NCBI GenBank assembly: GCA_904846145.1
Contig: CAJGZL010000001.1
Coordinates: 2,170,001 to 2,234,000, forward strand
Origin: Psychrobacter immobilis
Lineage (GTDB): Bacteria; Pseudomonadota; Gammaproteobacteria; Pseudomonadales; Moraxellaceae
Direction of reading: 5' to 3'
Length of the DNA: 64,000 bases
Below are positions 1-9,816 of the stretch, piece by piece. A model generated the notes under the pieces. It saw nothing but the letters and a program-made list of their open reading frames with translations, was not told the DNA's origin and did not search any database. Position 1 is the first letter of the stretch. Every line of letters begins with the position of its first letter. A program made the position numbers and the translations under genes.

Positions 1-2
1 CG

Positions 3-1475
3 GTTACGGCTATCGCAACTGCCTTTATGGACTCGGTGCCTATGGTTGTCCTAGCTGGGCAGGTACCTAGTAGTTTAATTGGCGAAGATGCGTTTCAAGA
101 GACTGACATGATCGGTGTCTCACGTCCTATCGTCAAGCATAGCTTTCAGGTGCGTCATGCCAGCGAAATTCCAATGATCGTCAAAAAAGCTTTTCATATT
201 GCCAAGTCTGGTCGTCCAGGTCCTGTCGTTATCGATATCCCTAAAGATATGACAGCGCCTAGCGAAAAGTACGTTTATGAGTATCCAAGCGAAGTGTTTG
301 TCCGCTCGTATCAGCCTTCTATAAAAGGTCATAGTGGCCAGATCAAAAAGGCCGTCGAGACCTTATTAGCTGCTAAGCGGCCAGTAGTCTATTCAGGTGG
401 TGGTGTCATATGGAGTAATGCTCATGAGGAGCTGCGAGATATCGCCCATCGTTTAAACTTGCCAGTGACCAATACTTTGATGGGTCTAGGCGCTTTTGAT
501 GGTTTTGATGAGCAGTTCTTGGGTATGCTAGGTATGCATGGCACTTATGAGGCCAACATGAGTATGCATCACGCAGATGTTATTTTGGCTGTAGGGGCGC
601 GTTTTGATGATCGCGTCACTAACAATGTCAAAAAATTCTGTCCCAATGCAACTATTATTCATATCGATATCGACCCCACTTCAATCTCAAAAACGATCTT
701 TGCTCACGTGCCTATCGTTGGCGATGTCAAATCAGTATTGACTGATATGTTAGAGATCATTGGCACTGATAAAGAGCTTGATCAGCCCGCATTAACGGAT
801 TGGTGGTCGCAGATTAATGAATGGCGCAAACGTCATGGCTTGCGTTATGACACTAGCACTGAGAACGGGATTAAACCGCAAAGCGTTGTAGAAGCGCTTT
901 GTAGAGTGACCAATGGTAACGCTATTATTACTAGTGATGTCGGTCAGCACCAGATGTTTGCTGCACTTTATTATACCTACAGAGAGCCACGCCAGTGGCT
1001 AAACTCAGGTGGTCTTGGTACGATGGGCGTCGGTTTGCCCTATGCTATGGCGGCCAAACTAGCTTGTCCTGATCGTGATGTGGTCTGTATCACAGGCGAG
1101 GGCTCTATTCAGATGAATATTCAAGAGCTATCGACTTGTCTGCAATATAATCTGCCTGTTAAGATATTGAATATCAATAACGCGCAGCTCGGCATGGTAA
1201 AGCAGTGGCAGGATATGCTCTATGAGGCGCGTCATGCGCAGTCTTATATGAATTCACTACCAGATTTTGTCAAATTAGCTGAAAGCTACGGTCATGTCGG
1301 TATCAAAATTACTGATCCTCAGACTATGGAAGCTCAGATCGCCGAAGCTATGGCAATAAAGGACAAACTAGTATTTATTGATGTTTATGTCGATCGTAAT
1401 GAGCATGTTTATCCGATGCAAATTGCGGGACAAACTATGCGTGATATGTGGTTAACCAAAGGAGAGCGCACCTAA
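3..1475 (+). CDS. ilvI: Acetolactate synthase large subunit (5' end outside window)
   Basis: Catalytic subunit of acetohydroxyacid synthase, which joins two pyruvates, or pyruvate and 2-oxobutyrate, in the first common step of valine, leucine and isoleucine synthesis. The reading frame is open from base 3, so the gene begins upstream; about 490 residues of the usual 570-590 are visible. The ThDP-binding motif appears as GEGSIQMN near base 1095 with the paired NN about 28 residues later (usual consensus GDG...NN; the D-to-E form is a known variant as I recall it). The FAD/ThDP middle domain shows [12 protein letters not shown]. Its stop overlaps the small-subunit start by one base (TAATG), so the two are co-translated. 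ilvB and ilvI paralogues cannot be told apart here; ilvI is chosen because a 164-residue IlvH-type small subunit follows. Confidence 0.93.
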   Translation, partial: VTAIATAFMDSVPMVVLAGQVPSSLIGEDAFQETDMIGVSRPIVKHSFQVRHASEIPMIVKKAFHIAKSGRPGPVVIDIPKDMTAPSEKYVYEYPSEVFVRSYQPSIKGHSGQIKKAVETLLAAKRPVVYSGGGVIWSNAHEELRDIAHRLNLPVTNTLMGLGAFDGFDEQFLGMLGMHGTYEANMSMHHADVILAVGARFDDRVTNNVKKFCPNATIIHIDIDPTSISKTIFAHVPIVGDVKSVLTDMLEIIGTDKELDQPALTDWWSQINEWRKRHGLRYDTSTENGIKPQSVVEALCRVTNGNAIITSDVGQHQMFAALYYTYREPRQWLNSGGLGTMGVGLPYAMAAKLACPDRDVVCITGEGSIQMNIQELSTCLQYNLPVKILNINNAQLGMVKQWQDMLYEARHAQSYMNSLPDFVKLAESYGHVGIKITDPQTMEAQIAEAMAIKDKLVFIDVYVDRNEHVYPMQIAGQTMRDMWLTKGERT

Positions 1476-1969
1476 TGCAACAACATCTGATTTCGGTATT
1501 GATGGAAAACGAAGCAGGCTCGTTGTCGCGAGTGGTAGGACTGTTCTCTCAACGCGGCTACAATATTGAGACTCTAAACGTCGCACCGACAGACGATCCC
1601 AGTATTTCTCGTTTGACTTTGACGACTATTACTTCGCCTGAAAAGATTGAGCAAATTACCAAACAGCTGCATAAGTTGATAGAAGTGGTCAAAGTGCTTA
1701 ATCTATCAGATACCGTACATGTTGAGCGCGAGCTGATGCTCATAAAAGTACGCGCCACTGGTAATGTTCGTGAAGAGATCAAGCGTAATGCCGATATTTT
1801 CCGGGCGCAAATCGTCGATGTTAATGCTAATATCTATACGATTCAAATCGCTGGTGATGCTGCTAAGCTTGACGGCTTTATTGATGTTCTAGGTCGTGAG
1901 CGTATTCTAGAAGTGGTACGCTCAGGCGTCATTGGTATCGCTCGCGGTGAAAAAACACTCAGCATTTGA
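1475..1969 (+). CDS. ilvH: Acetolactate synthase small (regulatory) subunit
   Basis: Regulatory subunit that activates the large subunit and carries valine feedback inhibition. The start ATG at 1475 overlaps the large-subunit stop by one base and has a GGAGAG ribosome site at 1461-1466; a longer frame from 1448 would run inside the upstream gene and is not needed. The 164-residue product begins with an ACT domain ([20 protein letters not shown], then the RGYNIETLNV signature around residues 27-36) and ends with the ALS_ss_C domain (about residues 85-160). Length matches IlvH. Part of an ilvI-ilvH-ilvC cluster, with a strong palindrome separating it from ilvC. Confidence 0.95.
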   Translation: MQQHLISVLMENEAGSLSRVVGLFSQRGYNIETLNVAPTDDPSISRLTLTTITSPEKIEQITKQLHKLIEVVKVLNLSDTVHVERELMLIKVRATGNVREEIKRNADIFRAQIVDVNANIYTIQIAGDAAKLDGFIDVLGRERILEVVRSGVIGIARGEKTLSI

Positions 1970-2022
1970 TACTGAGCGTCTAACATATGCTAGACATTCA
2001 TATTTATAAACTAACTTAACGC

Positions 2023-2073
2023 TTATAACGCACCTTTTTTATAGAAACTGTCTATAAAAAAGGTGCGTTATAA
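2023..2073. repeat. Perfect 23-bp inverted repeat between ilvH and ilvC
   Basis: Bases 2023-2045 and 2051-2073 are exact reverse complements with a 5-base loop (AACTG). The arms contain a run of six T (left) or six A (right) and the core GCACC/GGTGC. As RNA this would be a very stable hairpin on either strand. No T-run follows directly on the plus strand, so it is not a textbook rho-independent terminator; it may attenuate readthrough from ilvIH, act as an RNA processing or stability element, or be a copy of a dispersed intergenic palindrome. Confidence 0.85.
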
Positions 2074-2101
2074 ATATTTTACTATCCATGGCTCTCCATG
2101 A

Positions 2102-3139
<1,038 letters not shown>

Positions 3140-3188
3140 GACAAAAACGCTTTAGTTTAGCAGTAGATTTTTTGATTTAGTAAAGATT

Positions 3189-3225
3189 AAACCCATGTTG
3201 TCAACTTGATAGCATGGGTTTTTTA
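3189..3225 (+). terminator. Rho-independent terminator after ilvC
   Basis: AAACCCATG and CATGGGTTT arms separated by about 15 bases and followed by a run of T, 50 bases past the ilvC stop. Confidence 0.8.
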
Positions 3226-3412
3226 GTGGGCTCTATTATTAGAGCTAAGAGCATTATATAAGCTGTCATTACGATAACGCTTGAAATTTGCTAAGAGCTA
3301 CCTAATATAAACAGCCTTGCTGCATTTATTAGTAAGTAGCTGAATAATGGCTATTTACAAGTTCACCATTCTTGTTACTCTTTATTTCTCATTTTAGACT
3401 ATAGGTTGTACT

Positions 3413-3838
3413 GTGCAAATATCTTTTCCAGACTGGCTGACCCCGCAATTTGCTTATATTACTTTTAGTGCGCTAGTTGCCGTGCTGATTTGGATAGAAG
3501 GGGAGATGCTCAGGCGTAATGATGGCAAGCTACCCAAGTCTAAGCTATTTCAAATCGCATCATTATTAGATACCTCTTGGTTTTTTGTATCAGTGGTGAT
3601 GTTATATATTATTGACTTAACCCTACTTGCCGCTGCCGTTCCTGCCGCTTATGGTATTTATACTGTGTTTGGTTGGATTTATGGCACACGCTTGCTCAAA
3701 CTCAAAGGCATACCTGATTCAGCAGCAGATTTAGTCGTACCTTCTAAGTACATCGCTTATAGCCAATCGTTTGCTTTAATATTTTTTGCCTTGTGCTCAT
3801 TGGTGCTGGCATCGCCTTGGTTGCCTTTGCCAAATTAA
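3413..3838 (+). CDS. Small integral membrane protein, unknown function
   Basis: The 141-residue product has about four hydrophobic segments (near residues 12-27, 50-65, 68-88 and 115-138), with charged loops such as EGEMLRRNDGKLPKSK. The start is GTG at 3413; no ATG in frame gives the full first helix, and the upstream ribosome site is weak (AGG at 3402). I do not recognise a family with confidence. It stands alone between the ilvC terminator and the cold-shock gene, with about 270 bases in front. The membrane location is direct from the sequence; any function would be a guess. Confidence 0.7.
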   Translation: MQISFPDWLTPQFAYITFSALVAVLIWIEGEMLRRNDGKLPKSKLFQIASLLDTSWFFVSVVMLYIIDLTLLAAAVPAAYGIYTVFGWIYGTRLLKLKGIPDSAADLVVPSKYIAYSQSFALIFFALCSLVLASPWLPLPN

Positions 3839-3983
3839 GGCTAGATTGCTATATAGAAGCGATCTATTGAGAAAATTATAGGCCTAAAAACAGGCAGTAT
3901 TATCTAAAAATATGATGCTAATACTGGTCTTAAATTTTTTACAAAACGGTTTAATTTAGCCTATCTTTGATTATAAAAACTGC

Positions 3984-3989
3984 TATACT
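3984..3989 (+). promoter_or_regulatory. Candidate extended -10 promoter for the cold-shock gene
   Basis: TGC precedes TATACT at 3984-3989, an extended -10 arrangement, with no good -35 at 17 bases. Transcription from about 3996 would give a leader of roughly 150 bases before the csp start, the kind of long 5' UTR known for cspA-type mRNAs. The rest of the gap at 3839-4146 holds nothing else I can name. Confidence 0.4.
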
Positions 3990-4146
3990 ACAAGGGTACT
4001 TAAGCGATTTAAGGCTGGAATAGTACTGTATCATTGGGATAGAGTGTTATTTAGTTTTAGCATTCTGCTAATAGATCGAATAAGTATTTGTCAATTAATC
4101 GGTAATGACACACGTCTTGCCAACCGTTAAAGAGTTAGGAAAATTT

Positions 4147-4359
4147 ATGTCAGATAAAGTTGAAGGTACTGTAAAGTGGTTTAACGAAGCTAAAGGTTTT
4201 GGTTTTATCGCACAAGATAATGGCGGCCAAGATGTATTCGCTCATTATAGCGCTATCCAAGGTGGTGGTTTCAAAACTCTAGCCGAAGGCCAAAAAGTAT
4301 CTTTCGTTTTAGGTGAAGGCAAAAAAGGCCCACAAGCTGAGCAAATCGAAGCCCTTTAA
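4147..4359 (+). CDS. Cold-shock protein, CspA family
   Basis: Single OB-fold cold-shock domain protein of 70 residues that binds single-stranded RNA and DNA, acting as RNA chaperone. RNP1 (KGFGFIAQ, residues 16-23) and RNP2 (DVFAHYSAI, residues 30-38) are intact. ATG at 4147 gives the usual CspA length and follows AGTTAGGA at 4132-4139; an in-frame ATG at 4105 would add 14 untypical residues and is rejected. Monocistronic, with a long leader and its own terminator. Confidence 0.95.
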   Translation: MSDKVEGTVKWFNEAKGFGFIAQDNGGQDVFAHYSAIQGGGFKTLAEGQKVSFVLGEGKKGPQAEQIEAL

Positions 4360-4464
4360 TTCTTATAGCTATTGAATATGATCCGCTCTATTTATTAGCA
4401 TTAATTTTAAAACGTTAGATTACTTTGTTTGTTAAAACAAAAATATTGTCTAGACTGTATCGCG

Positions 4465-4495
4465 AAAGCAACCTAATAAGAGGTTGCTTTTTTTG
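4465..4495 (+). terminator. Rho-independent terminator after csp
   Basis: AAAGCAACCT and AGGTTGCTTT arms with a 5-6 base loop, followed by a T run, about 105 bases past the csp stop. Confidence 0.85.
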
Positions 4496-4585
4496 TGCTA
4501 AATTTTTGTACAACACGCCCTATTTGTAAGTCTTGTTAAATTATTACCAAAAGAAAGCAACACGCCCGACTAACAAACTCCTCTA

Positions 4586-4623
4586 TAATTAATAATTAAT
4601 AATTAATAATTAATAATTAATAA
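4586..4623. repeat. Tandem 7-bp repeat (TAATTAA) x 5.4
   Basis: Five exact copies of TAATTAA (4586-4620) plus TAA, ending 46 bases upstream of the YetF-like gene. It is entirely A/T and each unit is near-palindromic. It could vary in copy number by slippage and lies where promoter elements would be expected. Confidence 0.9.
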
Positions 4624-4669
4624 AAATGTTTAAACGCACTAAATCAAGGGTAGGGTATAGGAAGGTTTT

Positions 4670-5266
4670 ATGGAGTGGCAAGCTTGGTTCTTGATTGATT
4701 GGCAGCAAGTCATTGGCATAGCGCTGTCGGTGATAGGGTTTTATTTCTGTTTAATATTGTTCACACGCATCGTTGGGTTGCGAAGTTTCTCAAAACTGTC
4801 CAGCTATGATTTGGCCATGACCGTCGGTATTGGTAGTATTCTGGCGTCTACTGTATTGTCAAAATCTACATCGCTATTACAAGGCGTATTTGCGATCGGC
4901 ATGCTATTTATGCTGCAAGCGCTACTCTCTATTATGAGACGCAAGTTTAAGCCTTTTAAAGCCTTGATAGACAATCAGCCTATCATTTTGATGTCTAATG
5001 GCGAGTATCTCTGGGATAACCTAAAAGAAGCTAAGCTCAGCACCAATGATATCAAGCAAATATTGCGTCAAAATGGGATTAAATCTAAATCAGAGGTATT
5101 TGCAGTCATTATGGAAACGACAGCGAATATGAGCGTGATAAAAAATAGCGATATTAGCCCTGATTGGTCGTTGTTTGATGATATTCGTGACAACGAGATC
5201 TTAGTGACGGCTTATAACAATGGCGTCAAACAAAAAAGCAATGTTGAAGTGTTTTCTAAAACATAA
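4670..5266 (+). CDS. DUF421 / YetF-like membrane protein
   Basis: The 198-residue product has three N-terminal membrane helices (about 13-33, 44-60 and 68-88), followed by a soluble domain. The signature of the family is visible: RIVGLRSFSKLSSYDLAMTV near residues 33-52, then the C-terminal DUF421 fold starting KALIDNQPIILMSNGEYL (residues 97-114), which in relatives such as Bacillus YetF forms a periplasmic or extracytoplasmic domain. Function in this group is poorly known; relatives are linked to spore and envelope traits in Bacillus. The start ATG at 4670 follows AGGAAGG (4658-4664). The gene is monocistronic behind the TAATTAA repeat. Confidence 0.82.
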   Translation: MEWQAWFLIDWQQVIGIALSVIGFYFCLILFTRIVGLRSFSKLSSYDLAMTVGIGSILASTVLSKSTSLLQGVFAIGMLFMLQALLSIMRRKFKPFKALIDNQPIILMSNGEYLWDNLKEAKLSTNDIKQILRQNGIKSKSEVFAVIMETTANMSVIKNSDISPDWSLFDDIRDNEILVTAYNNGVKQKSNVEVFSKT

Positions 5267-5640
5267 CAAAACGTTAAGCAAATTAAAGCACAGTGATGCT
5301 ATAAAGGGTTACCATTGTTATTAACAAGGTTATAACTTATAAAACAAGGCTATAACTTCTAAGATATAATCGAAATTTTCAAGAATATTTGTAGCTTACA
5401 AAGCTTGTGTTTGAAAACAGTGATAAATTTATGACCGATTATTCACCGCCTCGTCTTGACCTTGTAGATGCTCTCACGCAAGATAGTCAGGTCTAGTAAA
5501 CACAGTCAGAAAAATCATTAGCCACTAGTTATTACAAAATGAGCTAAATAGCTTAATTATAAATTTACGTCTATAACATAAGACTTTTTATTTATTTTTT
5601 AATTCAAAATTTACATTTATATATAACAAAAGAGGAACGT
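5267..5640. other. Intergenic region before etfB
   Basis: No gene is convincing here. The only coding-like stretch is a 21-29 codon frame ending at 5496 (GTG 5407 or ATG 5431). The last 60 bases are A/T-rich and carry the AGAGGA ribosome site of etfB at 5630-5636, so the etf promoter should lie in this interval. Confidence 0.5.
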
Positions 5641-6390
5641 ATGAAAGCATTAGTAGCGGTCAAGCGCGTTATCGATTATAACGTAAAGGTAAGAGTAAAA
5701 GCCGATCATTCAGCGGTCGATTTATCCAACACTAAGATGTCTATCAACCCGTTTGATGAGATTGCCGTAGAAGAAGCGGTTCGTCTAAAAGAAGCCGGTA
5801 TCATTGATGAAATTATCGTCGCATCTATTGGTCCAAAAGAGTCGCAAGAGCAGATTCGTGCAGCATTAGCGCTTGGTGCAGATCGTGGCGTATTGGTTCA
5901 AACAGATGATAAGCCTTATCCATTACAAGTGGCTAAAATCTTAAAGAGCATTGCTGAGTCTGAAGCGACTGATATCATTCTTTTGGGTAAGCAAGCTATC
6001 GATGATGATAATAACCAAACGGGTCAGATGCTGGCGGCGTTGATGGGTATTGGTCAAGGCACTTTTGCCTCAGAGGTCAAAGTTGACGGCGATAAAGTAA
6101 ACGTCACCCGTGAAGTTGATGGTGGCTTGCAAACCGTAGCTTTATCGCTACCTGCGCTAATCACTACCGACTTACGCTTGAATGAGCCACGTTATGCCAA
6201 ATTGCCTAACATTATGAAAGCTAAGAAAAAGCCGCTTGATGAGAAAACTCCTGCTGACTTTGGCGTAGATATGAGCTCTAAGCAACAAATCATCAAAGTT
6301 GAGCCACCTGCTGAGCGTAAAGCTGGTATTACAGTAAAATCAGTAGATGAGCTAGTAGATAAGCTTAAAAATGAAGCAAAAGTCATTTAA
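5641..6390 (+). CDS. etfB: Electron transfer flavoprotein, beta subunit
   Basis: The 249-residue beta subunit of ETF pairs with EtfA and carries electrons from acyl-CoA and other flavin dehydrogenases to ETF-ubiquinone oxidoreductase. It starts [20 protein letters not shown] and shows the family segments [16 protein letters not shown] (about residues 37-52) and [20 protein letters not shown] (about 117-136), and ends with the KPLDEKT recognition-loop area (about 198-204). Sixty-three bases separate it from etfA, and the two form an operon. Confidence 0.97.
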   Translation: MKALVAVKRVIDYNVKVRVKADHSAVDLSNTKMSINPFDEIAVEEAVRLKEAGIIDEIIVASIGPKESQEQIRAALALGADRGVLVQTDDKPYPLQVAKILKSIAESEATDIILLGKQAIDDDNNQTGQMLAALMGIGQGTFASEVKVDGDKVNVTREVDGGLQTVALSLPALITTDLRLNEPRYAKLPNIMKAKKKPLDEKTPADFGVDMSSKQQIIKVEPPAERKAGITVKSVDELVDKLKNEAKVI

Positions 6391-6453
6391 TTGAGCCGCT
6401 AGTTGAATAGGCTAATCTTATAAGATAATACGAATAAATAAAGGATAATAATC

Positions 6454-7386
6454 ATGGCAGTTTTAGTATATGCAGAACATGACAATGCCAGTCTAAAAAA
6501 GGCAACGCTTAATACGATCGCTGCTGCCAAAGAAATTGGTGGCGATATTCATGTATTAGTTGCAGGTAGTGGTAACCAAGCTGTGGCTGATGAAGCGGCA
6601 AAAGTTGAAGGCGTGACCAAAGTGCTAGTCGCAGATAATGCTGTGTATGAGCATCAGTTGGCTGAGAATATCGCGCTATTGGTTGCTGATATCGCAGGCG
6701 ACTATAGCCACATTCTTGCGCCTGCGACTACTACTGGTAAAGGCTTTATGCCACGTGCAGCTGCCTTGCTGGATGTCAGTATGTTGTCAGAGATTACCAA
6801 AGTAGTCGATGCACAAACCTTTGAGCGTCCTATCTATGCAGGTAATGCTACAGCTACGGTCAAGACTTCAGAAGATAAAGTAGTGCTCACGGTGCGTGCG
6901 ACTGCTTTTGATCCTGCTGCAAGCGAGGGTGGCTCAGCGACTGTTGAGGCTATCGATAATGTACAACAGTCTGATAAAGCTACTTTTGTGTCTGAAGAGA
7001 TGGCCAAATCTGATCGTCCTGAGCTGACTTCAGCATCTATTGTGGTATCTGGTGGTCGAGCGCTGGCGAATGGTGAGAACTTTACCAAATACATTGAGCC
7101 ACTCGCTGACAAATTAGGTGCCGCTATCGGTGCTTCACGTGCAGCAGTCGATGCCGGTTACGTCGCTAACGATATGCAGGTCGGTCAAACAGGCAAAATC
7201 ATCGCCCCTGATCTTTATATTGCTGCTGGTATCTCAGGTGCTATCCAGCATCTAGCTGGTATGAAAGACTCTAAGGTTATCGTCGCTATCAATAACGATC
7301 CAGATTCACCTATCGCTAGTGTAGCGGATTATTTCTTAGAAGCCGATCTATTTGATGCCTTGCCTGAGCTGACTAGTAAAGTTTAA
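6454..7386 (+). CDS. etfA: Electron transfer flavoprotein, alpha subunit
   Basis: FAD-binding subunit of ETF, 310 residues. The N-terminal half has the typical HNxxLKKATLNTIAAAKEIG-like opening, and the C-terminal FAD domain shows VVSGGRAL (about 192-199), GASRAAVDAGYVANDMQVGQ (about 222-241), KIIAPDLYIAAGISGAIQH (about 245-263) and NNDPDSPI (about 280-287). All the FAD-contacting segments of the family are present. AAAGGA precedes the ATG. A shared hairpin terminator lies downstream. Confidence 0.97.
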   Translation: MAVLVYAEHDNASLKKATLNTIAAAKEIGGDIHVLVAGSGNQAVADEAAKVEGVTKVLVADNAVYEHQLAENIALLVADIAGDYSHILAPATTTGKGFMPRAAALLDVSMLSEITKVVDAQTFERPIYAGNATATVKTSEDKVVLTVRATAFDPAASEGGSATVEAIDNVQQSDKATFVSEEMAKSDRPELTSASIVVSGGRALANGENFTKYIEPLADKLGAAIGASRAAVDAGYVANDMQVGQTGKIIAPDLYIAAGISGAIQHLAGMKDSKVIVAINNDPDSPIASVADYFLEADLFDALPELTSKV

Positions 7387-7441
7387 TTATTCATTATGAT
7401 CGCTCAATTTAATTACTGAGCTTTATACCGTCTGATAAATG

Positions 7442-7474
7442 AAAATCCCGCTATTCTGAATAGCGGGATTTTTA
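7442..7474. terminator. Bidirectional terminator between etfA and the SpoU methylase
   Basis: AAAATCCCGCTATT and AATAGCGGGATTTT arms with a 3-base loop, T run on the plus strand and A run on the other side. It serves both convergent genes. Confidence 0.88.
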
Positions 7475-7502
7475 TTATAAAACGAATTTTTTATCTTTTA
7501 CT

Positions 7503-8306
7503 TTACGAATACTGTCTTTGACGTAAGGTCTCATAAAAACAAAGCGCGCCAGCAATTGCCACATTAAGGCTCTCCTGTCCATTGGGCTGGGGTAGGGCAA
7601 TAGGAGTAGCGCATTGCATTAATTCATCACAGACGCCTTGACCTTCATGTCCCATGATCCACGCTACAGGCGCACGTAGATTATGTTGATAAATGAGCGT
7701 ATCGGTATGTGAGCTGGTTGCTAATAAAGGAACTTGTACTTTATCTAAGATATCTTGGCTACTTAAGCCCTCATAAATAGTCAGAGCAAATTGTGCGCCC
7801 ATGCCCGCCCGTAAGGTCTTTGGTGACCACGCTTGCGCAGTGGCATTAGTACAGAGCACCGTACTGATACCTACCGCTGCAGCAGTGCGCAATAATGTAC
7901 CAACATTACCACTGTCCTGTACATCATTTAGCACTAAGCAGTCGGTCGTAATAACAGGCAAGACGGGCGCTGGTATATCAATGATCGCCATAATATCAAT
8001 ACCTGAGCCTAAGCTACGGATGCTCTTGTATAACGAGTCTGATAAAGTCAAAACATCAATATCTGTGGTTAAGCGACTCAATATCTGCTGCACTTCAGGA
8101 TGCGATTTTGCTGATTCTGAAACCAATATTTGTACAAAACGATAGCCATGACCCAGCGCTGCATCCAATAAGTGCACCCCTTCAAGCACCGTTTGCGCCA
8201 GCTTATTACGTTGGCGTGCTTGTGATAGTAAAGCCTTGACTAGCTTTACGGTTTGATTTTTATCAGAGGTGATCAAATCGTCAGGTCGATGTAGGTCTGC
8301 TGTCAT
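7503..8306 (-). CDS. SpoU-family RNA 2'-O-methyltransferase (TrmH/RlmB-like)
   Basis: S-adenosylmethionine-dependent ribose methylase of the trefoil-knot SPOUT class, 267 residues. All three SpoU motifs are visible: NVGTLLRTA (about residues 134-142, N...R catalytic pair), MGHEGQGV (about 218-225) and ESLNVAIAGALCFYE (about 244-258). The N-terminal 100 residues resemble the substrate-binding domain (EGVHLLDAAL). The exact RNA target (23S or tRNA) cannot be told from sequence alone. It is convergent with etfA and 85 bases downstream of fbp; the ribosome site is weak. Confidence 0.88.
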   Translation of the reverse strand: MTADLHRPDDLITSDKNQTVKLVKALLSQARQRNKLAQTVLEGVHLLDAALGHGYRFVQILVSESAKSHPEVQQILSRLTTDIDVLTLSDSLYKSIRSLGSGIDIMAIIDIPAPVLPVITTDCLVLNDVQDSGNVGTLLRTAAAVGISTVLCTNATAQAWSPKTLRAGMGAQFALTIYEGLSSQDILDKVQVPLLATSSHTDTLIYQHNLRAPVAWIMGHEGQGVCDELMQCATPIALPQPNGQESLNVAIAGALCFYETLRQRQYS

Positions 8307-8391
8307 AGTGAACCATATAATGATAAAAACAAGTTTAAGGGATTAGGGTCTGTTGAACATTCATAAATGAGCACTGCTGATAGCAAAAAGA

Positions 8392-9375
8392 TTATTTAGC
8401 CGCATGTTGCAAATGTAAGTCTTTGACATAAGCCACTTCGTTTTTGCTGCCAAGTACAACAGGCACACGCTGATGAATATCATTAGGCTCGATATCTAAG
8501 ATACGATTAACAGCATCCGTTGCACCGCCACCTGCGCGTTCAATCAGTAAGCTCATCGGATTGGCTTCATACATCAGACGCAGCTTGCCTGCCTTGTGCG
8601 CGTATTTAGTATCAAAGGGATAAGTAAATAATCCACCGCGACAAAGGATACGATGCACGTCACCGACCATAGCCGCGACCCAGCGAGTATTAAAGTCGCG
8701 TCCGCGAACCCCTGCCTCGCCATCGATTAACTCATCGATATATTGCTGCATAGGGGCACGCCAATAGCGATAGTTTGAGCTGTTGATAGAATACTCACTG
8801 GTATCAGCATCGATTTGTATTTTTTCTTCAATAAGGACATAGTCGCCACTATCAGGATCTAAGCTAAACATAGCCACATCGTCTGCTATGGTCAGCGCAA
8901 GCATAGTGGAGGTGCCATACAGCAAATAACCTGCTGCCAGTTGTTGATTACCCGCTTGCAAAAAGTCTTTGTCTACGCTGATTTGACCTTGGCGCTGGTA
9001 GGGTAAGATTGAGAAGATAGTGCCAACTGCCATGTTAATATCGATATTTGATGAGCCATCTAAAGGATCAAATAACACGAGCAAGCTACCATCAGTATGA
9101 GCAGGCGTTGAGTTGTCCAACTCCTCCGAGGCTACCCCAGCACAATGCGCGTTACTCGCTAAAGCGTCTAATAGTAAGTCATTGGCTAGGACATCGAGCT
9201 TTTTTTGCTCCTCGCCTTGCACGTTCTGATTACCAGCCTCGCCTAAGATGTCAGCTAATGCACCGCGTCGCAGGAGTTGGGCAATCGTTTTACCGACCTC
9301 AGTAATAGTAGCAATCGTCTCGTTCACAGCAGTATTAGTCGAGTGATTATTTAGATATTGAGTCAAAGTGGTCAT
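8392..9375 (-). CDS. fbp: Fructose-1,6-bisphosphatase class I
   Basis: Gluconeogenic enzyme that hydrolyses fructose 1,6-bisphosphate to fructose 6-phosphate, 327 residues. The metal-binding and catalytic motif [11 protein letters not shown] is at residues 102-112, the acidic VASEELDN at 81-88, and the substrate-binding [18 protein letters not shown] near 268-285. The ATG follows AGGA with 7-base spacing. Moraxellaceae lean on gluconeogenesis because most do not use glucose glycolytically, so fbp is expected. Confidence 0.96.
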   Translation of the reverse strand: MTTLTQYLNNHSTNTAVNETIATITEVGKTIAQLLRRGALADILGEAGNQNVQGEEQKKLDVLANDLLLDALASNAHCAGVASEELDNSTPAHTDGSLLVLFDPLDGSSNIDINMAVGTIFSILPYQRQGQISVDKDFLQAGNQQLAAGYLLYGTSTMLALTIADDVAMFSLDPDSGDYVLIEEKIQIDADTSEYSINSSNYRYWRAPMQQYIDELIDGEAGVRGRDFNTRWVAAMVGDVHRILCRGGLFTYPFDTKYAHKAGKLRLMYEANPMSLLIERAGGGATDAVNRILDIEPNDIHQRVPVVLGSKNEVAYVKDLHLQHAAK

Positions 9376-9816
9376 AAACTTTCCTAGTCAGTAGGATTAT
9401 AATAAAATTTTGATAAGCGCTATGGTTTTGGCAGGTGCTGTCAGCTGAACACGGTTATTGAGTGATCATTAATGACTGATCGCTGGCAATATACCTAATA
9501 CACCTAACGGGTGCAAATGAGATGCTACGCTATAGTCAAGGAATTTTAAAATTACTACAAGGCGACCGACCGCAGATAGTACAATAAGTATATCTAGGGT
9601 GGGCAACACCGTAGCGGTTTAAAAGTACTCCGACTATATCTTTGTCAGTACGGTAAAATCAGCTACACTATAGCTAATATTGATAAGCTTATAAAGTCCA
9701 TTAGCAATTATTAGTAAAACAGGTTCGATACAATTTGAGCGTAGTTTTGCTGTTTATTGCCGATAGTATGAGCCATCAATTGCCCTAAACTAAACCAACA
9801 ATAAAGACTTGCCATT
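9376..9816. other. Divergent fbp-pyrB intergenic region
   Basis: 441 bases between divergently transcribed fbp and pyrB. The promoters of both must lie here; the repeat element at 9531-9638 occupies the middle. I see no attenuator-like T-run hairpin before pyrB. Confidence 0.5.
9531..9638. mobile_element. MITE-like dispersed repeat, copy 1
   Basis: A 108-bp element bounded by TATAGTC (9531-9537) and GACTATA (9632-9638). The terminal ~19 bases are imperfect inverted repeats (TATAGTCAAGGAATTTTA against TATAGTCGGAGTACTTTTA read from the other end). A clearly related copy lies inverted at 58747-58857, sharing long blocks such as CGCAGATAGTACA and CACCGTAGCGGTTTAAAAGT. It has no coding capacity. 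Size, termini and intergenic location fit a miniature inverted-repeat element or another dispersed palindromic repeat family. Confidence 0.75.

Noticed and set aside
1095..1106. GEG instead of GDG in the acetolactate synthase ThDP motif as an inactivating change
   Set aside because: The acidic role is kept by Glu, the surrounding motif is intact, and I recall this form in related genera.
4586..4623. TAATTAA array as CRISPR, iteron or replication origin
   Set aside because: Units are contiguous without spacers, only 7 bp and A/T-only; no DnaA boxes or rep gene nearby.
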